Assembly (NCBI GenBank): GCA_963753685.1
Contig: CAVWDE010000011.1
Span: forward strand, 124,001 to 188,000
DNA length: 64,000 bases
DNA from: DATAOG01 sp963753685
Lineage (GTDB): Bacteria > Pseudomonadota > Alphaproteobacteria > Geminicoccales > Geminicoccaceae
Reading direction: 5' to 3'
In this document: positions 40,155 through 48,716 of the stretch, piece after piece
Layout: each line of letters opens with the position of its first letter
How positions within the stretch are numbered: position 1 is the first letter of the stretch
Notes under the pieces: generated by a model
Told to the model about the DNA's origin: nothing
The model's database searches: none
Seen by the model: the letters and a program-made list of their open reading frames with translations, nothing else
Position numbers and translations under genes: made by a program

Positions 40155-40275
40155 GGTCGTGGGCCACAGTCGTCGAAGCCGCAAGCACGCTGTGCGAACG
40201 CTCGGTCGCGGAATAAGCTTGCACCGCGCGCGTCGAGTCTCCTGTCAGAGACGACCGATTCGGGAGCTTTCGACC

Positions 40276-40344
40276 ATGATCCTACCGGCCCCAGTCCCGC
40301 CAACCGAGCCCGCCGCCGCCACCACCGGCCGGAAGCAGGCCTGA
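40276..40344 (+). CDS. Possible 22-residue peptide upstream of the sigma factor
   Basis: ATG with GGGAG about 9 bases upstream, then a proline- and alanine-rich peptide of 22 residues ending just before the sigma gene. It might be a leader peptide, but it has no recognisable features and high G+C makes chance frames common. It is too short and different to be NepR. Confidence 0.2.
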   Translation: MILPAPVPPTEPAAATTGRKQA

Positions 40345-40377
40345 TCCGGTCGGCGCCGGACCCGCGGCGCTCGGGCG

Positions 40378-40905
40378 ATGCCGGGGTCGAGCCCGGAGCA
40401 GCACTTTGCCGCCCGCGTCGTCGCGCACGTCCCGCGCCTGCGCCGCTATGCCACGGCCTGGCTGCACAACGTTTCGGACGCCGACGATCTGGTTCAGGAC
40501 TGCGTCGAGCGGGCGCTGCGCCAGCAGGCCACGCTGCAGCATCCCGAACGGCTGGGCGGCTGGCTGTTCGCGATCCTGCACAACCTGCACCTCAGCAACC
40601 TGCGCCGGGCGCGGCGCCGGGGGCCGACGGTGGCCCTCGACAGCCTGGTTGACGATCTGGCGCTCAGCACGCCGCCCGAGGACCGCAACCAGATCCGGGA
40701 CTTCGTGCGCGCCATGGCATCCCTGTCCGAGGACCATCGCCAGGTCCTGCTCCTGGTCAGCCTGGAGGGCCTGACCTACCGCGAGATCGCGGAGCTGCTC
40801 GAGGTGCCGATCGGCACCGTGATGTCACGCCTGGCGCGCGCCCGGGAGCGGCTGCGGGTGGCGCTCGAGGGCGGCGAGGACCAGATGCTGCGGAGGGTCC
40901 GGTGA
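40378..40905 (+). CDS. ECF-type RNA polymerase sigma factor
   Basis: 175 residues with sigma region 2 (LRRYATAWLHNVSDADDLVQ, then DCVERALRQ and LGGWLFAILHNLHLSNLRR) and region 4 (LSEDHRQVLLLVSLEGLTYR, EIAELLEVPIGTVMSRLARA, RERLRVAL). Region 3 is absent, as in all group IV sigmas. It drives genes in response to an extracytoplasmic signal relayed by the anti-sigma encoded next, with which it shares a GTGA overlap. It lacks the neighbouring PhyR/NepR genes of the general stress response, so it is probably a different ECF group. Confidence 0.92.
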   Translation: MPGSSPEQHFAARVVAHVPRLRRYATAWLHNVSDADDLVQDCVERALRQQATLQHPERLGGWLFAILHNLHLSNLRRARRRGPTVALDSLVDDLALSTPPEDRNQIRDFVRAMASLSEDHRQVLLLVSLEGLTYREIAELLEVPIGTVMSRLARARERLRVALEGGEDQMLRRVR

Positions 40906-41684
40906 CCGGCGCGGGCGACTGGCTGAGCGAAGCCGAGCTGCACGCCCACCTCGACGGCGAGCTCGAGGCCGAACGCTGCGCCGCGGTCCAGGCCTTCCTC
41001 GCCACCCATCCCGAGGAGGCGGCGCGCGCCCAGAGCTACCGGCGCCAGGCCGCCCTGATCGCGCGCGTCTATGGGCCGCTGCTCGACCGTCCGGTGCCGG
41101 CCGCGATGGCGGCCGCGAGCGCACCTGCAGCGCCCCGCCCCCGGCCGGGCTGGCGCTGGCTCGCGGCCGGCGCCGCCGCGGCCCTTCTCCTGCTCGTCGG
41201 CGGGGCCGGCTCGGGCTGGTGGCTGCACGACCGGCTGCAAGCGATCAGCGCCCAGGCCCAGAGCTTCGTCGCCGATGCCATGAGCGCGCATCTGGTCTAC
41301 GCGGTCGAGGTCCGCCATCCGGTCGAGGTCGGCGCGGGCGATGAGGCGCATCTCTTGACCTGGCTGTCGCGCCGCCTCGGCCGTCAGCTGACCGCGCCCG
41401 ACCTCGCTGCCCAAGGCTTCACGCTGATCGGTGGGCGCCTGTTGCCGGCGAGCACCGGGCCGGCGGCCCAGTTCATGTATCAGGATCCGAGCGGGCGCCG
41501 TCTGACCCTTTACTGCCGGGCCAGCACGGAGGCCGGCGAGACCGCCTTCCGGATCGTCCATCAGGGCAAGCTCACCGCGCTTTACTGGCGTGAGGAGGGC
41601 ACCGCCTGGGCGTTGCTCGGCGAGCTGCCGCAGGACGAGCTGCTGCGCGTCGGCCACGTCGCCTACCAGGCGCTCAACTCCTGA
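40902..41684 (+). CDS. Membrane-bound anti-sigma factor
   Basis: 260 residues: a cytoplasmic sigma-binding segment (LSEAELHAHLDGELEAERCA, about residues 8-28), one membrane helix (about residues 85-105), and a 150-residue periplasmic sensor-like region ending in LRVGHVAYQALNS. No zinc-finger HxxxCxxC motif is present. GTG start overlapping the sigma stop, so the pair is translationally coupled. Such proteins hold the sigma inactive until a periplasmic signal arrives; the signal is not evident. Confidence 0.85.
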   Translation: MTGAGDWLSEAELHAHLDGELEAERCAAVQAFLATHPEEAARAQSYRRQAALIARVYGPLLDRPVPAAMAAASAPAAPRPRPGWRWLAAGAAAALLLLVGGAGSGWWLHDRLQAISAQAQSFVADAMSAHLVYAVEVRHPVEVGAGDEAHLLTWLSRRLGRQLTAPDLAAQGFTLIGGRLLPASTGPAAQFMYQDPSGRRLTLYCRASTEAGETAFRIVHQGKLTALYWREEGTAWALLGELPQDELLRVGHVAYQALNS

Positions 41685-41769
41685 GCCCCGCGACATGGGC
41701 GCCGCCCGGCTGGAAATGAGCCGGCCGCCATCCCATGAATCGATACCAGGTGCTTTGGAGGGCATCCCC

Positions 41770-42162
41770 ATGTCGCTCATGCGCGCGGCCCTGGTCGCCG
41801 GCTGGGCCCTGCTGCTGGCGCCGGCCACCCTGGCCGGGGACTTCGATCAGACGGCCGCTCCGCCTTTTGGCGACATCGAGCACCTCGGCGCTTCGTCTCT
41901 GAGCGGCATCGTGCCCGAGGAGCGGATCATCGAGCATCAGCTCAACACCACCGAAAGCCGCGTGCTTCGGCACTCCCAGCGGCCGCTCGAAAAGCAGGAG
42001 GTGCAGCGCGAGCTCGGCGCCACCGAGCAACGCCTGGACGCCTTCAAGACCCTGCACCCGAACGCGGCCGCGACGCCCTTGTTCGAGCGCCACCTCGACC
42101 GGTTGGAGCGACCCGGCCGGATTCTCCAGCCGGGGCCGCCGACCCTCCTGGAGCAGCGCTGA
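41770..42162 (+). CDS. Secreted protein of unknown function
   Basis: 130 residues with a clear signal peptide (MSLMRAALVAGWALLLAP ... LAG). The mature part is mostly hydrophilic and helical (VPEERIIEHQLNTTESRVLR; EKQEVQRELGATEQRLDAF), without cysteines or a lipobox. I do not recognise the family. It follows the anti-sigma gene by 85 bases on the same strand and may be part of its regulon. Start ATG at 41770, preceded by TTGGAGG; an in-frame ATG at 41695 would put 25 extra residues before the signal peptide and is not preferred. Confidence 0.65.
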   Translation: MSLMRAALVAGWALLLAPATLAGDFDQTAAPPFGDIEHLGASSLSGIVPEERIIEHQLNTTESRVLRHSQRPLEKQEVQRELGATEQRLDAFKTLHPNAAATPLFERHLDRLERPGRILQPGPPTLLEQR

Positions 42163-42168
42163 CCGAAG

Positions 42169-43161
42169 TCAGGCGTCCGGCGCGATGTCGAGCACGAGGT
42201 TGCCGATCACGCCCCGCTCCATCGCCTCGTGCGCGGCGGCGGTCTCGGCGAGCGGCAGGCGCTTGGCGATGTAGTGGCGCAGCTCGCCCGCCTCGAGCCA
42301 GCGCCCAAGATCGCCGATCGCCTGCTGTTTGGCCGCCTCGGGCATCATGAACACCAGGATGAAGCGGACCAAAGCGCTCTTGTAGGCGAGCGCGTAGAAC
42401 GGCAGCTTCGGCTCCAGGACGGCGTCCGAGGCGTAGCTCGCGATCACCCCGTTCGGCTTCAGGATCTCGACGCTCTGGGGCAGATTGCCGCCGAACTCGA
42501 CCTCGACGATCCGGTCGACGCCGCCGCCCTCGGGCAGATCGGCGATCCGCTGCACGACGTTTTCGGCCTTGTAGTTGAACACGTAGTCGGCGCCCGCATC
42601 GGCCGCGATCTCGGCCTTCTGATCGCTGCTGACGGTGGTCAGGACGCGCGCGCCGCCGAGCTTGGCGAACTGGATCGCATACGAGCCGACCGCGCCCGCA
42701 CCGCCGGTCACCAGCACCGTCTTGCCCATGACCGGACCGTCCGCGAACACCGCGCGGTGCGCGGTCAGCGCCGGGATGCCGAGGCAGGCGCCCTCGACGA
42801 AGCCGGCCCGATCGGGCAGGCGCACGGCCCGGTCGGCCGGCACGGTCACGAACTCCGCGGCGGTGCCGCGCGGCCGCTGCCACTGCGCCTCGAACACCCA
42901 GACCCGCTCGCGCACCCGGCCGGGCTCGACCCCATCGCCCACCGCCTCGATCACGCCCGCGCCATCGAAGCCCGGGATCACCAGCGGGTCCTTGATCACC
43001 TGGCCGCGGGCGCCGCGCCGCCGCTTGACGTCGATCGGGTTGATGCCGGCGGTCACCAGGCGGACCAGGACCTCGCCCGGGCCGGGTGAGGGCGTCTCCA
43101 ATTCGCCATACTGCAGGACGTCCGCCGCCTCGCCATTGCGCTCGTACCACACTGCCCGCAT
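42169..43161 (-). CDS. Zeta-crystallin-like quinone oxidoreductase (MDR family)
   Basis: NADPH-dependent medium-chain reductase of 330 residues. N-domain GEVLVRLVTAGINPIDVKRR and IPGFDGAGVIEAVGDGVEPG; Rossmann fold KTVLVTGGAGAVGSYAIQFA with the GAGAVG nucleotide loop; a C-terminal PLAETAAAHEAMERGVIGN that closes the family fold. The catalytic zinc cysteines of alcohol dehydrogenases are absent, which places it with quinone or enone reductases. The substrate is not inferable. Start ATG at 43161. Convergent with the secreted-protein gene, 6 bases apart. Confidence 0.88.
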   Translation of the reverse strand: MRAVWYERNGEAADVLQYGELETPSPGPGEVLVRLVTAGINPIDVKRRRGARGQVIKDPLVIPGFDGAGVIEAVGDGVEPGRVRERVWVFEAQWQRPRGTAAEFVTVPADRAVRLPDRAGFVEGACLGIPALTAHRAVFADGPVMGKTVLVTGGAGAVGSYAIQFAKLGGARVLTTVSSDQKAEIAADAGADYVFNYKAENVVQRIADLPEGGGVDRIVEVEFGGNLPQSVEILKPNGVIASYASDAVLEPKLPFYALAYKSALVRFILVFMMPEAAKQQAIGDLGRWLEAGELRHYIAKRLPLAETAAAHEAMERGVIGNLVLDIAPDA

Positions 43162-43369
43162 TGCTGCCTCCGGCTCAAACCAGCAGATGTGACCACCCAC
43201 GGATAGCTACACCGTACAGGTGGTCATTGCCGCGCGCCACCGCAGCGGGCGCTGGCGCCCCGGCGCGGCCGCCCGGCGCAACCGCCGCTCGCGTGTCGTC
43301 AAAGGTTCACCGGACTGTCACGTTGCCCCGCTAGCTTCGCGCCGGCTCGGGCGGCCACGGGGCAAATGG

Positions 43370-44287
43370 ATGCAGGACCGGCTGCTGTTCAGCTACGCGT
43401 CACCGGACGATCCGGCGCTGCGCCGGGTCACCATCCGGACCATCGAGCGCCTGACCGGACAACCGCATCTTGAGCGCATCTATCTCGACAATCGGCGGCG
43501 GCCGCGCCCGGGCGAGAGCTTCTGGGAGGCGGCGGTCCGCCATCTCGGGCTCCAGGTCGACTACGATCCGGCGCGCCTGGGGGCGATCCCGGCGGCGGGC
43601 CCGGTCGTGGTGGTCGCGAACCATCCGTTCGGGGTCCTGGACGGCCTGGTGATCGGCTATCTGATCGCCAAGGTCCGCTCCGACTTCAAGGTCCTGACCC
43701 ACAACGCCCTCTATCGCGCGCCCGAGCTCCAGCCGTATCTGCTGCCGATCGATTTCGGCGCGACCCGGAGCGCCACCAGGACCAACCTCGGTTCCCGCGC
43801 GGCGGCGCTTGCCCTGCTCCGCGATGGCGGCGTGCTGGTGGCCTTCCCGGCGGGCGGCGTGTCGACCGCAGGCGGGCCGTTCGCCAAGGCGGCGCTGGAC
43901 GCGCCCTGGAAGCCGTTCACCGCACGCGCGATCATCGAGGCGCGGGCGACCGTGGTGCCGGTGTTCTTCGGCGGCCAGAACAGCCGGCTGTTCCAGATCG
44001 CGAGCCATGTCAGCCAGACCCTGCGCGAGGCGCTCCTGTTCCACGAGGTCCGCAACAAGCTCGGCGCCCGGGTCAGCGTCCGGATCGGCGCGCCGATGGC
44101 CTGGTCTGAGCTCGCCCAGCGGCGCGATCGTCACGCGCTGATCGCGCACCTGCGCCGCCTGACCTATGCGCTGAGCGAGCCAGGCGGCGAGCCGAAGCAG
44201 CGCCGGCGCCGGCGGCTCCGCCTGCGTCGCCCGGGCCGTGCCGCGAAGGTCGCTCCGATCGCCGGGATGAGCGCCTGGCCAGAGTGA
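43370..44287 (+). CDS. Lysophospholipid acyltransferase-like protein (PlsC superfamily)
   Basis: 305 residues. The acyltransferase block 1 motif is N-H85-P-F-G-V-L-D91, of the H-x5-D kind found in OlsA-like and hemolysin-associated acyltransferases. Block 3 corresponds to GVLVAFPAGGVST. Such enzymes acylate lyso-phospholipids or lyso-ornithine lipid. The ATG at 43370 is preferred; an upstream start at 43220 would add 50 residues of Arg-rich sequence with no family match. The last 70 residues are Arg-rich and lie opposite the end of the glsB gene, an unusual 215-base convergent overlap. Confidence 0.82.
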   Translation: MQDRLLFSYASPDDPALRRVTIRTIERLTGQPHLERIYLDNRRRPRPGESFWEAAVRHLGLQVDYDPARLGAIPAAGPVVVVANHPFGVLDGLVIGYLIAKVRSDFKVLTHNALYRAPELQPYLLPIDFGATRSATRTNLGSRAAALALLRDGGVLVAFPAGGVSTAGGPFAKAALDAPWKPFTARAIIEARATVVPVFFGGQNSRLFQIASHVSQTLREALLFHEVRNKLGARVSVRIGAPMAWSELAQRRDRHALIAHLRRLTYALSEPGGEPKQRRRRRLRLRRPGRAAKVAPIAGMSAWPE

Positions 44288-44531
44288 TCAGGGCCAGCAG
44301 CAGCGTCGCGCCGACCACGGCCAGCGCCAGCCGGACCAGCCAGCCGCCGTCCTGGGCCCAGCCGCCGTCCTGGGCGATGCCGAGCAGAGCCGCGAGCTTG
44401 CCGGCGACGATGCCGCCGACCACGCCGACCACGATGTTGAGCACGAGACCATAGCCGGCGCCGCGCATCAGGGTGCCGGCGATCCAGCCGGCGAGGCCGC
44501 CGGTCAGGATCAGGCCGATGACCTCGTCCAC
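44073..44531 (-). CDS. GlsB/YeaQ/YmgE-type small membrane protein with long tail
   Basis: The first 85 residues are a transglycosylase-associated (GlsB) stress membrane protein with three Gly-rich hydrophobic segments: GLILTGGLAGWIAGTLMRGA, LVLNIVVGVVGGIVAGKLAA and VRLALAVVGATLLLALITLA. A duplicated AQDGGW sits between the second and third. The remaining 65 residues are Arg/Ala/Ser-rich, not part of the family, and lie opposite the 3' end of the acyltransferase gene. The true protein may end near residue 88; either a stop has been lost or the tail is read by chance in G+C-rich DNA. Confidence 0.8.
   Translation of the reverse strand: MDEVIGLILTGGLAGWIAGTLMRGAGYGLVLNIVVGVVGGIVAGKLAALLGIAQDGGWAQDGGWLVRLALAVVGATLLLALITLARRSSRRSERPSRHGPGDAGGAAGAGAASARRLARSAHRSGGAGARSARDDRAAGRAQTRPSARRSGR
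44340..44375. repeat. Perfect 18-bp tandem duplication inside the glsB-like gene
   Basis: CCAGCCGCCGTCCTGGGC occurs twice (44340-44357, 44358-44375). It encodes AQDGGW twice in the loop before the third membrane segment. Identical copies suggest a recent event. Confidence 0.93.
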
Positions 44532-44595
44532 GGGCCGCCGTACCCCGCCCGCCCCGGCGCCAGCGCGCCCCGCCGGGCGAGCCTTCGGCTGCGGC

Positions 44596-45303
44596 TCAGA
44601 AGCGGGTCAGCGACTGGTGCAGGGCGTCGACCTCGGCGCTCGCCACGACGGTCGGCTGGCGGACCAGCTGGCGCGGGTCGACCGCGTGGCCGTAGTAGGC
44701 CTTGTTCCAGTCGTCGTTGGGCCGCAGGTAGGTGCCATCCAGCCAGAAGCCGCCGAACAGGCCCTGGCTCTTGGCGAACACATAGATGTCCTCGCCGAGA
44801 TGGGTCGTGGTCGCGGCGCCGATCGCGACCCCGAGGCGACCGGCCGCGACGCCGGCGTCGGCGCCGAGCTTGATCCCGTGGTCCAGGAGCTTGTCGACCG
44901 CGCCCTGGTTCATGATGGTGAACACGACGTCGGAGGTCTGGCCGCCGAACTGCAGGCCGACGCTGCCGCCATAGAGTGAATAGAACGCCGGCGGGCCCCA
45001 GGTGCCGGTCTGCGGATCACGCACGAGGAGGATGCCGATGCCATATTCGGCGCCGAAGAAGAAGCCGCCCTTGAGCAGCTCGGGCACGATCAGCACGGCG
45101 TAGGCGTTCTGGACATAGACCGGCATCTGCTTGAAATTGGGGTCGTCCAGGAAGGAGTCGAGCGCGAGCCGCGCCCGTTCGACGACCCGTTGCTGACCGT
45201 CGGTCTGGGCCTCGGCCGCCGATCCCATGACAGCGATTGGGCCCATCACAGCCATCAGCGCCAACGCCAGCACCGCCAGGATGCGCTTGGCCGATCCGAT
45301 CAT
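44596..45303 (-). CDS. SYLF-domain (Ysc84-like) periplasmic protein
   Basis: 235 residues with a signal peptide ending near residue 33 (GSAAEAQ). The SYLF/Ysc84 domain reads AYAVLIVPELLKGGFFFGAE, YGIGILLVRDPQTGTWGPPA and FYSLYGGSVGLQFGGQTSDV. It continues with LGADAGVAAGRLGV and ends in a region resembling YFAKSQGLFGG (VFAKSQGLFGGFWLDGTYLR). These domains bind phosphoinositides in eukaryotes; the bacterial role is unknown but linked to the envelope. Start ATG at 45303 with a poor ribosome site (CAGGAGGAACAAGACC region upstream). Transcribed away from the ydbH operon. Confidence 0.88.
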   Translation of the reverse strand: MIGSAKRILAVLALALMAVMGPIAVMGSAAEAQTDGQQRVVERARLALDSFLDDPNFKQMPVYVQNAYAVLIVPELLKGGFFFGAEYGIGILLVRDPQTGTWGPPAFYSLYGGSVGLQFGGQTSDVVFTIMNQGAVDKLLDHGIKLGADAGVAAGRLGVAIGAATTTHLGEDIYVFAKSQGLFGGFWLDGTYLRPNDDWNKAYYGHAVDPRQLVRQPTVVASAEVDALHQSLTRF

Positions 45304-45485
45304 GGTCTTGTTCCTCCTGCTCGCTGCCCGCCCCGAACGGGTTCTGGCCGAGTTGGCCGAGGCCTCGGTGCGCGCACCCTAGCCAAACTTACGGTCGTCT
45401 GTCAAGATACTCTCGTAACTGATTGACATAAGGGAATGTCCTCAGAACGCACCCTCACCTGCCCGGCCCCCGTGGAGAGCCGCCG

Positions 45486-48161
45486 GTGATCCGCGCGCTC
45501 GCCGCCGTCCTGCTGGCCGCCCTCCTGCTGACCGCCTGCCTGGTCGGCGCGCTGTTCTGGTTCCCCGGCCCCTTGCTGCGCGCCGGTCTGCGGGTCGCCG
45601 GGATCGAGACGGTCGCGTTCGACGATCTCGCGGTCGGACCGGCCGGGCTCGAGCTCACCGGCCTGCGGCTCGGCACGTCGCCCGGAGATCGGCTCGAACG
45701 CTTGCGAATCCGTTACCAGCTGAGCGATCTGCTGCGCGGGCGGGTCGCCAGCATCGAAGCCGATGGGCTGCAGCTGCGTGGCCGGATCGTCGAGGGCCGG
45801 CTCCAGCTGGCCGGGCTCGGACCGGGCGCCGGCCAAGGCGGCGGCGGTGGCTTCGGCCTGCCTGCCTGGCCGCAAGAAGTGGTGCTGCGAAGCGCCGAAG
45901 TCGAGCTCGGGACGCCCTGGGGCGAGCTCAGGCTGCCGGTCTCGGCCACGCTCCGACCCGGCCGGCCCGAGGCCGAGTTCAGCATCAGCCTAGCCGGCGG
46001 CCAGCTGATCAACGATGCCGGCCGCCTTCTCGCCGATCTCGATCTGCATGGCCATCTGCCGCTCGACGGAAGTGTCACGCTGGCTGCGCTCGGCGCCCAG
46101 GGCCACATCACCTTCAAGGCCGATCAGTTCGCGCTGCAGGGCCTGGCCGGGGCGATCGAGGGCGGGGGCGAGGCGACCTTCACGGTCGAGGGCGGCCGGA
46201 TCGAGGCGCGGATCGGCCCCGCCGAGGTGAGCGTCGGGTCGCTGGCGGGGCCGCTCGCCGGCCTCGCGCAAGCGCTGCCGCCGCCCTGGCAGATCCGGCT
46301 CGGCGACCGGTCCGGGCCGATCCGGATCGGCGGACCGCTCGCGCCCGCCGCCGCGGCCTTCACCATTGCCGGCGGGCTGCACCTCGCGGCCGGCCAGGCC
46401 CAGATCGAAGCGGACCTGGATGCGAGCCTGCGAACCGGTGCCGGGGGCGCGCTCGATGCTGGCAGCGCCAAGGCAACCCTGACCCTCGGCGGGATCCGCT
46501 GGCGGCAGCTCAGCCTCAGCACGGGCCGGGTCGGGCTGCAGGCTGAGGGCGGACCGGAGCGCTGGCAAGGCACCGCCGATCTCGACCTCGCGGGCGGCGG
46601 AGCGCCGACGCCCGCGCTCGCGCTCGCGGGTGCCCACCTCAGCCAGAAGCTCGCGGTCGCCTTCGCGGACCATCGGCTGACGCTCTCGGCCAGCGAGCCC
46701 GGCCGCTTGGCGGCCGACCGGCTGACCTGGCCGGACGGTGGCCGCGCCGGGCCGCTCGCCTTCCAGCTCCAGCCGGGCGAGCCGCCGCTGCTGGCGGTCC
46801 GGTTCGGTGCCGACGGCGCGCTCGGCTGGCAGCAGGCGCTGCGCGCCAAGGGCGAGGCGTTCGACGTCACCGCCGGAGCGGTCAAGGGGCGTGCCCAGCT
46901 GGCCGATCTGAGCCTGACTGCGAGCGGCGATCGGACCGGCCTGAAGTCCGCGGCGATCAAGGTCGCGGGCGGCCGGCTGCAGCTGCCGGATCAGCAGATC
47001 ACCCTCGATGGCATCGCGGGCGAGCTGGCGCTGAGCGCGGACGGTCTGGCGCAGGGCCAGGCGATCCCGATCACGGTCGCGAGCATCAGCCAGGCCGGCA
47101 AGCCCGCCTGGTTCGCGCCGCTGGCGCTCAGCGGCACGCTGCGGCCGAATGCCGGGCGGGTCGACTTCGAGGCCCGGGTCAGCGGCCCCGCGGACGCCCT
47201 CGTCCTGACCCTTAGCGGCCGCCACGACCTCGCGCGCGGCCAGGGTCAGGCGCAGCTCGACCTCGCGCCCCTGACCTTCGCCCCGGGCAAGCTTCAACCC
47301 GCGGGCCTGGCGCCGGTTGTGGGCGACCGGTTCGCGGACGTCGCCGGCAAGGTCGCCCTCGACGGCACGCTCGGCTGGGGCCAGGGCGGCCAGATCCAGG
47401 CCGATCTCGCGCTCCTGCTCGACGGCCTCGGCTTCACGGCCGGCCCCGCGCGCTTCGAGCAGGTCAACGGGGTCCTGCACCTCGACCGGCTCTGGCCGCC
47501 GCGCACGCCGCCCGGGCAGCAGCTCGCGATCGGCCTGCTCGACCTCGGCCTGCCGCTGACCCAGGGGCTGATCGGCTTCCGGCTCGACCCCGATCGGACG
47601 CTCGCGGTCGAGCAGCTGCGCTGGAGCTTCGCCGGCGGCACGGTGCGCGCCCAGCCGTTCAGGGTCGGTTCAGAGGCTTCTGATATAACGGTGACGCTGA
47701 CGGCAGACGGGATCGATCTCGGCCAGCTGTTCGCGCTGACCCGCCTGGACGGCCTGAGCGGCGAAGGCCGGGTGCACGGCACGCTGCCGGTGCGCATCAA
47801 GGACGGCGTCGCGACGATCACGGGCGGCGCGCTCGAGACCGACCGGCCCGGCCAGCTGCGCTATCGACCCGCCAAGCCGCCCAGCGCTTTGCAAGCCGGC
47901 GGTGCGAATGTGAACTTGTTGCTGCAGGCATTGGAGAACTTCCACTATGAGGCGCTCAGGATCACACTCGATGGCCGGACCGATGCCGCGATGGCGATCG
48001 GTCTGCACGTCAAGGGCGCCAATCCCGAGCTCTATGGCGGCTATCCGATCGAGTTCAATCTCAACCTCGAGGGCGAGCTCGCCAACCTTTTGCGCAGCGG
48101 CCTCGCCACCTACCAGATCCCCGAGCGCATCCGCGAGCAGATGCGGGGCTTTCACCACTAG
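45486..48161 (+). CDS. ydbH: YdbH-family intermembrane phospholipid transport protein
   Basis: 891 residues. N-terminal membrane anchor (about residues 4-26), then a long beta-rich, Gly/Leu/Ala-repetitive body as in AsmA-like bridges, and the C-terminal DctA-YdbH domain (LEQVNGVLHLDRLWPPRTPP region; TADGIDLGQLFALTRLDGLS; GVATITGGALETDRPGQLRY; ALENFHYEALRITLDGRTDA; LEGELANLLRSG). In E. coli YdbH with YnbE spans the periplasm and is redundant with TamB and YhdP in moving phospholipids outward; that is inferred here from family and from the ynbE-ydbL neighbours. GTG start at 45486, preceded by AGCCGCCG only. Confidence 0.9.
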   Translation: MIRALAAVLLAALLLTACLVGALFWFPGPLLRAGLRVAGIETVAFDDLAVGPAGLELTGLRLGTSPGDRLERLRIRYQLSDLLRGRVASIEADGLQLRGRIVEGRLQLAGLGPGAGQGGGGGFGLPAWPQEVVLRSAEVELGTPWGELRLPVSATLRPGRPEAEFSISLAGGQLINDAGRLLADLDLHGHLPLDGSVTLAALGAQGHITFKADQFALQGLAGAIEGGGEATFTVEGGRIEARIGPAEVSVGSLAGPLAGLAQALPPPWQIRLGDRSGPIRIGGPLAPAAAAFTIAGGLHLAAGQAQIEADLDASLRTGAGGALDAGSAKATLTLGGIRWRQLSLSTGRVGLQAEGGPERWQGTADLDLAGGGAPTPALALAGAHLSQKLAVAFADHRLTLSASEPGRLAADRLTWPDGGRAGPLAFQLQPGEPPLLAVRFGADGALGWQQALRAKGEAFDVTAGAVKGRAQLADLSLTASGDRTGLKSAAIKVAGGRLQLPDQQITLDGIAGELALSADGLAQGQAIPITVASISQAGKPAWFAPLALSGTLRPNAGRVDFEARVSGPADALVLTLSGRHDLARGQGQAQLDLAPLTFAPGKLQPAGLAPVVGDRFADVAGKVALDGTLGWGQGGQIQADLALLLDGLGFTAGPARFEQVNGVLHLDRLWPPRTPPGQQLAIGLLDLGLPLTQGLIGFRLDPDRTLAVEQLRWSFAGGTVRAQPFRVGSEASDITVTLTADGIDLGQLFALTRLDGLSGEGRVHGTLPVRIKDGVATITGGALETDRPGQLRYRPAKPPSALQAGGANVNLLLQALENFHYEALRITLDGRTDAAMAIGLHVKGANPELYGGYPIEFNLNLEGELANLLRSGLATYQIPERIREQMRGFHH

Positions 48162-48171
48162 TGCCTGGCTT

Positions 48172-48342
48172 TTGCTGCTGGCGTTGATGCCGCTGGTCGG
48201 CGCCTGCACCCCGACCGTGAAGGTCGAGGCGCCCAAGGACCCGATCGTGATCAACCTCAACGTCAAGATCGAGCAGGAGGTGCGGGTCAAGGTCGACAAG
48301 GACGTCGAGGATCTCCTCAAGGACAATCCGAACCTCTTCTAG
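48172..48342 (+). CDS. ynbE: YnbE-like lipoprotein, start uncertain
   Basis: Small lipoprotein partner of YdbH. The lipobox is LVGAC, followed by the family sequence TPTVKVEAPKDPIVINLNVK and IEQEVRVKVDKDVEDLL. In frame, no ATG or GTG precedes the signal; the TTG at 48172, ten bases after the ydbH stop, gives a very short signal (LLLLALMPLVGAC) without a basic N-terminus. A start further up inside ydbH or a base error near 48155-48165 is possible. In the E. coli complex YnbE joins the YdbH C-terminus to the outer membrane by strand pairing. Confidence 0.8.
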   Translation: MLLALMPLVGACTPTVKVEAPKDPIVINLNVKIEQEVRVKVDKDVEDLLKDNPNLF

Positions 48343-48353
48343 GAGCTCTGGCC

Positions 48354-48716
48354 ATGATCCCGCTCATGCGCACCGTCGCGATTTTTTTCCTTTCGCTTGG
48401 CCTGCTGGCCGGGCCGGCGCTGGCGGCCTCGCTCGATCAGGCCAAGGCAGCGGGCCAGGTCGGCGAGCGGATCGACGGCTACGTCGGCGTGGTCGCCGCC
48501 AACGCGCCCGCCGACGTGCGCGCCATGGTCGACCAGATCAACGCCGAGCGCCAGGCGAAGTACAAAGAAATCGCCGACAAGCAGGGCGCGCCGGTCGCCG
48601 CGGTCGCCCAGATCGCCGGCAAGAAGCTGCTCGAGCGCACGCCCAAGGGCGAATACATCCTCGACGCCGAGCGGCCAGTGGCGGAAGAAGTAAGTCCGGC
48701 AACTCACGCCGCGTGA
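48354..48716 (+). CDS. ydbL: YdbL-like periplasmic protein (DUF1318)
   Basis: 120 residues. A signal peptide (MIPLMRTVAIFFLSLGLLAG, to about ALAA) is followed by a helical DUF1318 domain: LDQAKAAGQVGERIDGYVGV, VDQINAERQAKYKEIADKQG and AGKKLLERTPKGEYIL. YdbL acts as a chaperone for YdbH-YnbE interaction in E. coli. ATG 48354 with AGGAG 12 bases upstream. Third gene of the ydbH operon, which ends in the hairpin overlapping this stop codon. Confidence 0.9.
   Translation: MIPLMRTVAIFFLSLGLLAGPALAASLDQAKAAGQVGERIDGYVGVVAANAPADVRAMVDQINAERQAKYKEIADKQGAPVAAVAQIAGKKLLERTPKGEYILDAERPVAEEVSPATHAA

Noticed and set aside
40276..40344. Small peptide before the ECF sigma gene as NepR
   Set aside because: NepR is about 60 residues with a conserved double helix; this is 22 residues and proline-rich, and PhyR is absent.
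45377..45405. TTGACA upstream of the SYLF gene as a promoter
   Set aside because: The -35 is perfect, but the sequence at 17 bases spacing (CTAGGG) is a poor -10, so no call was made.
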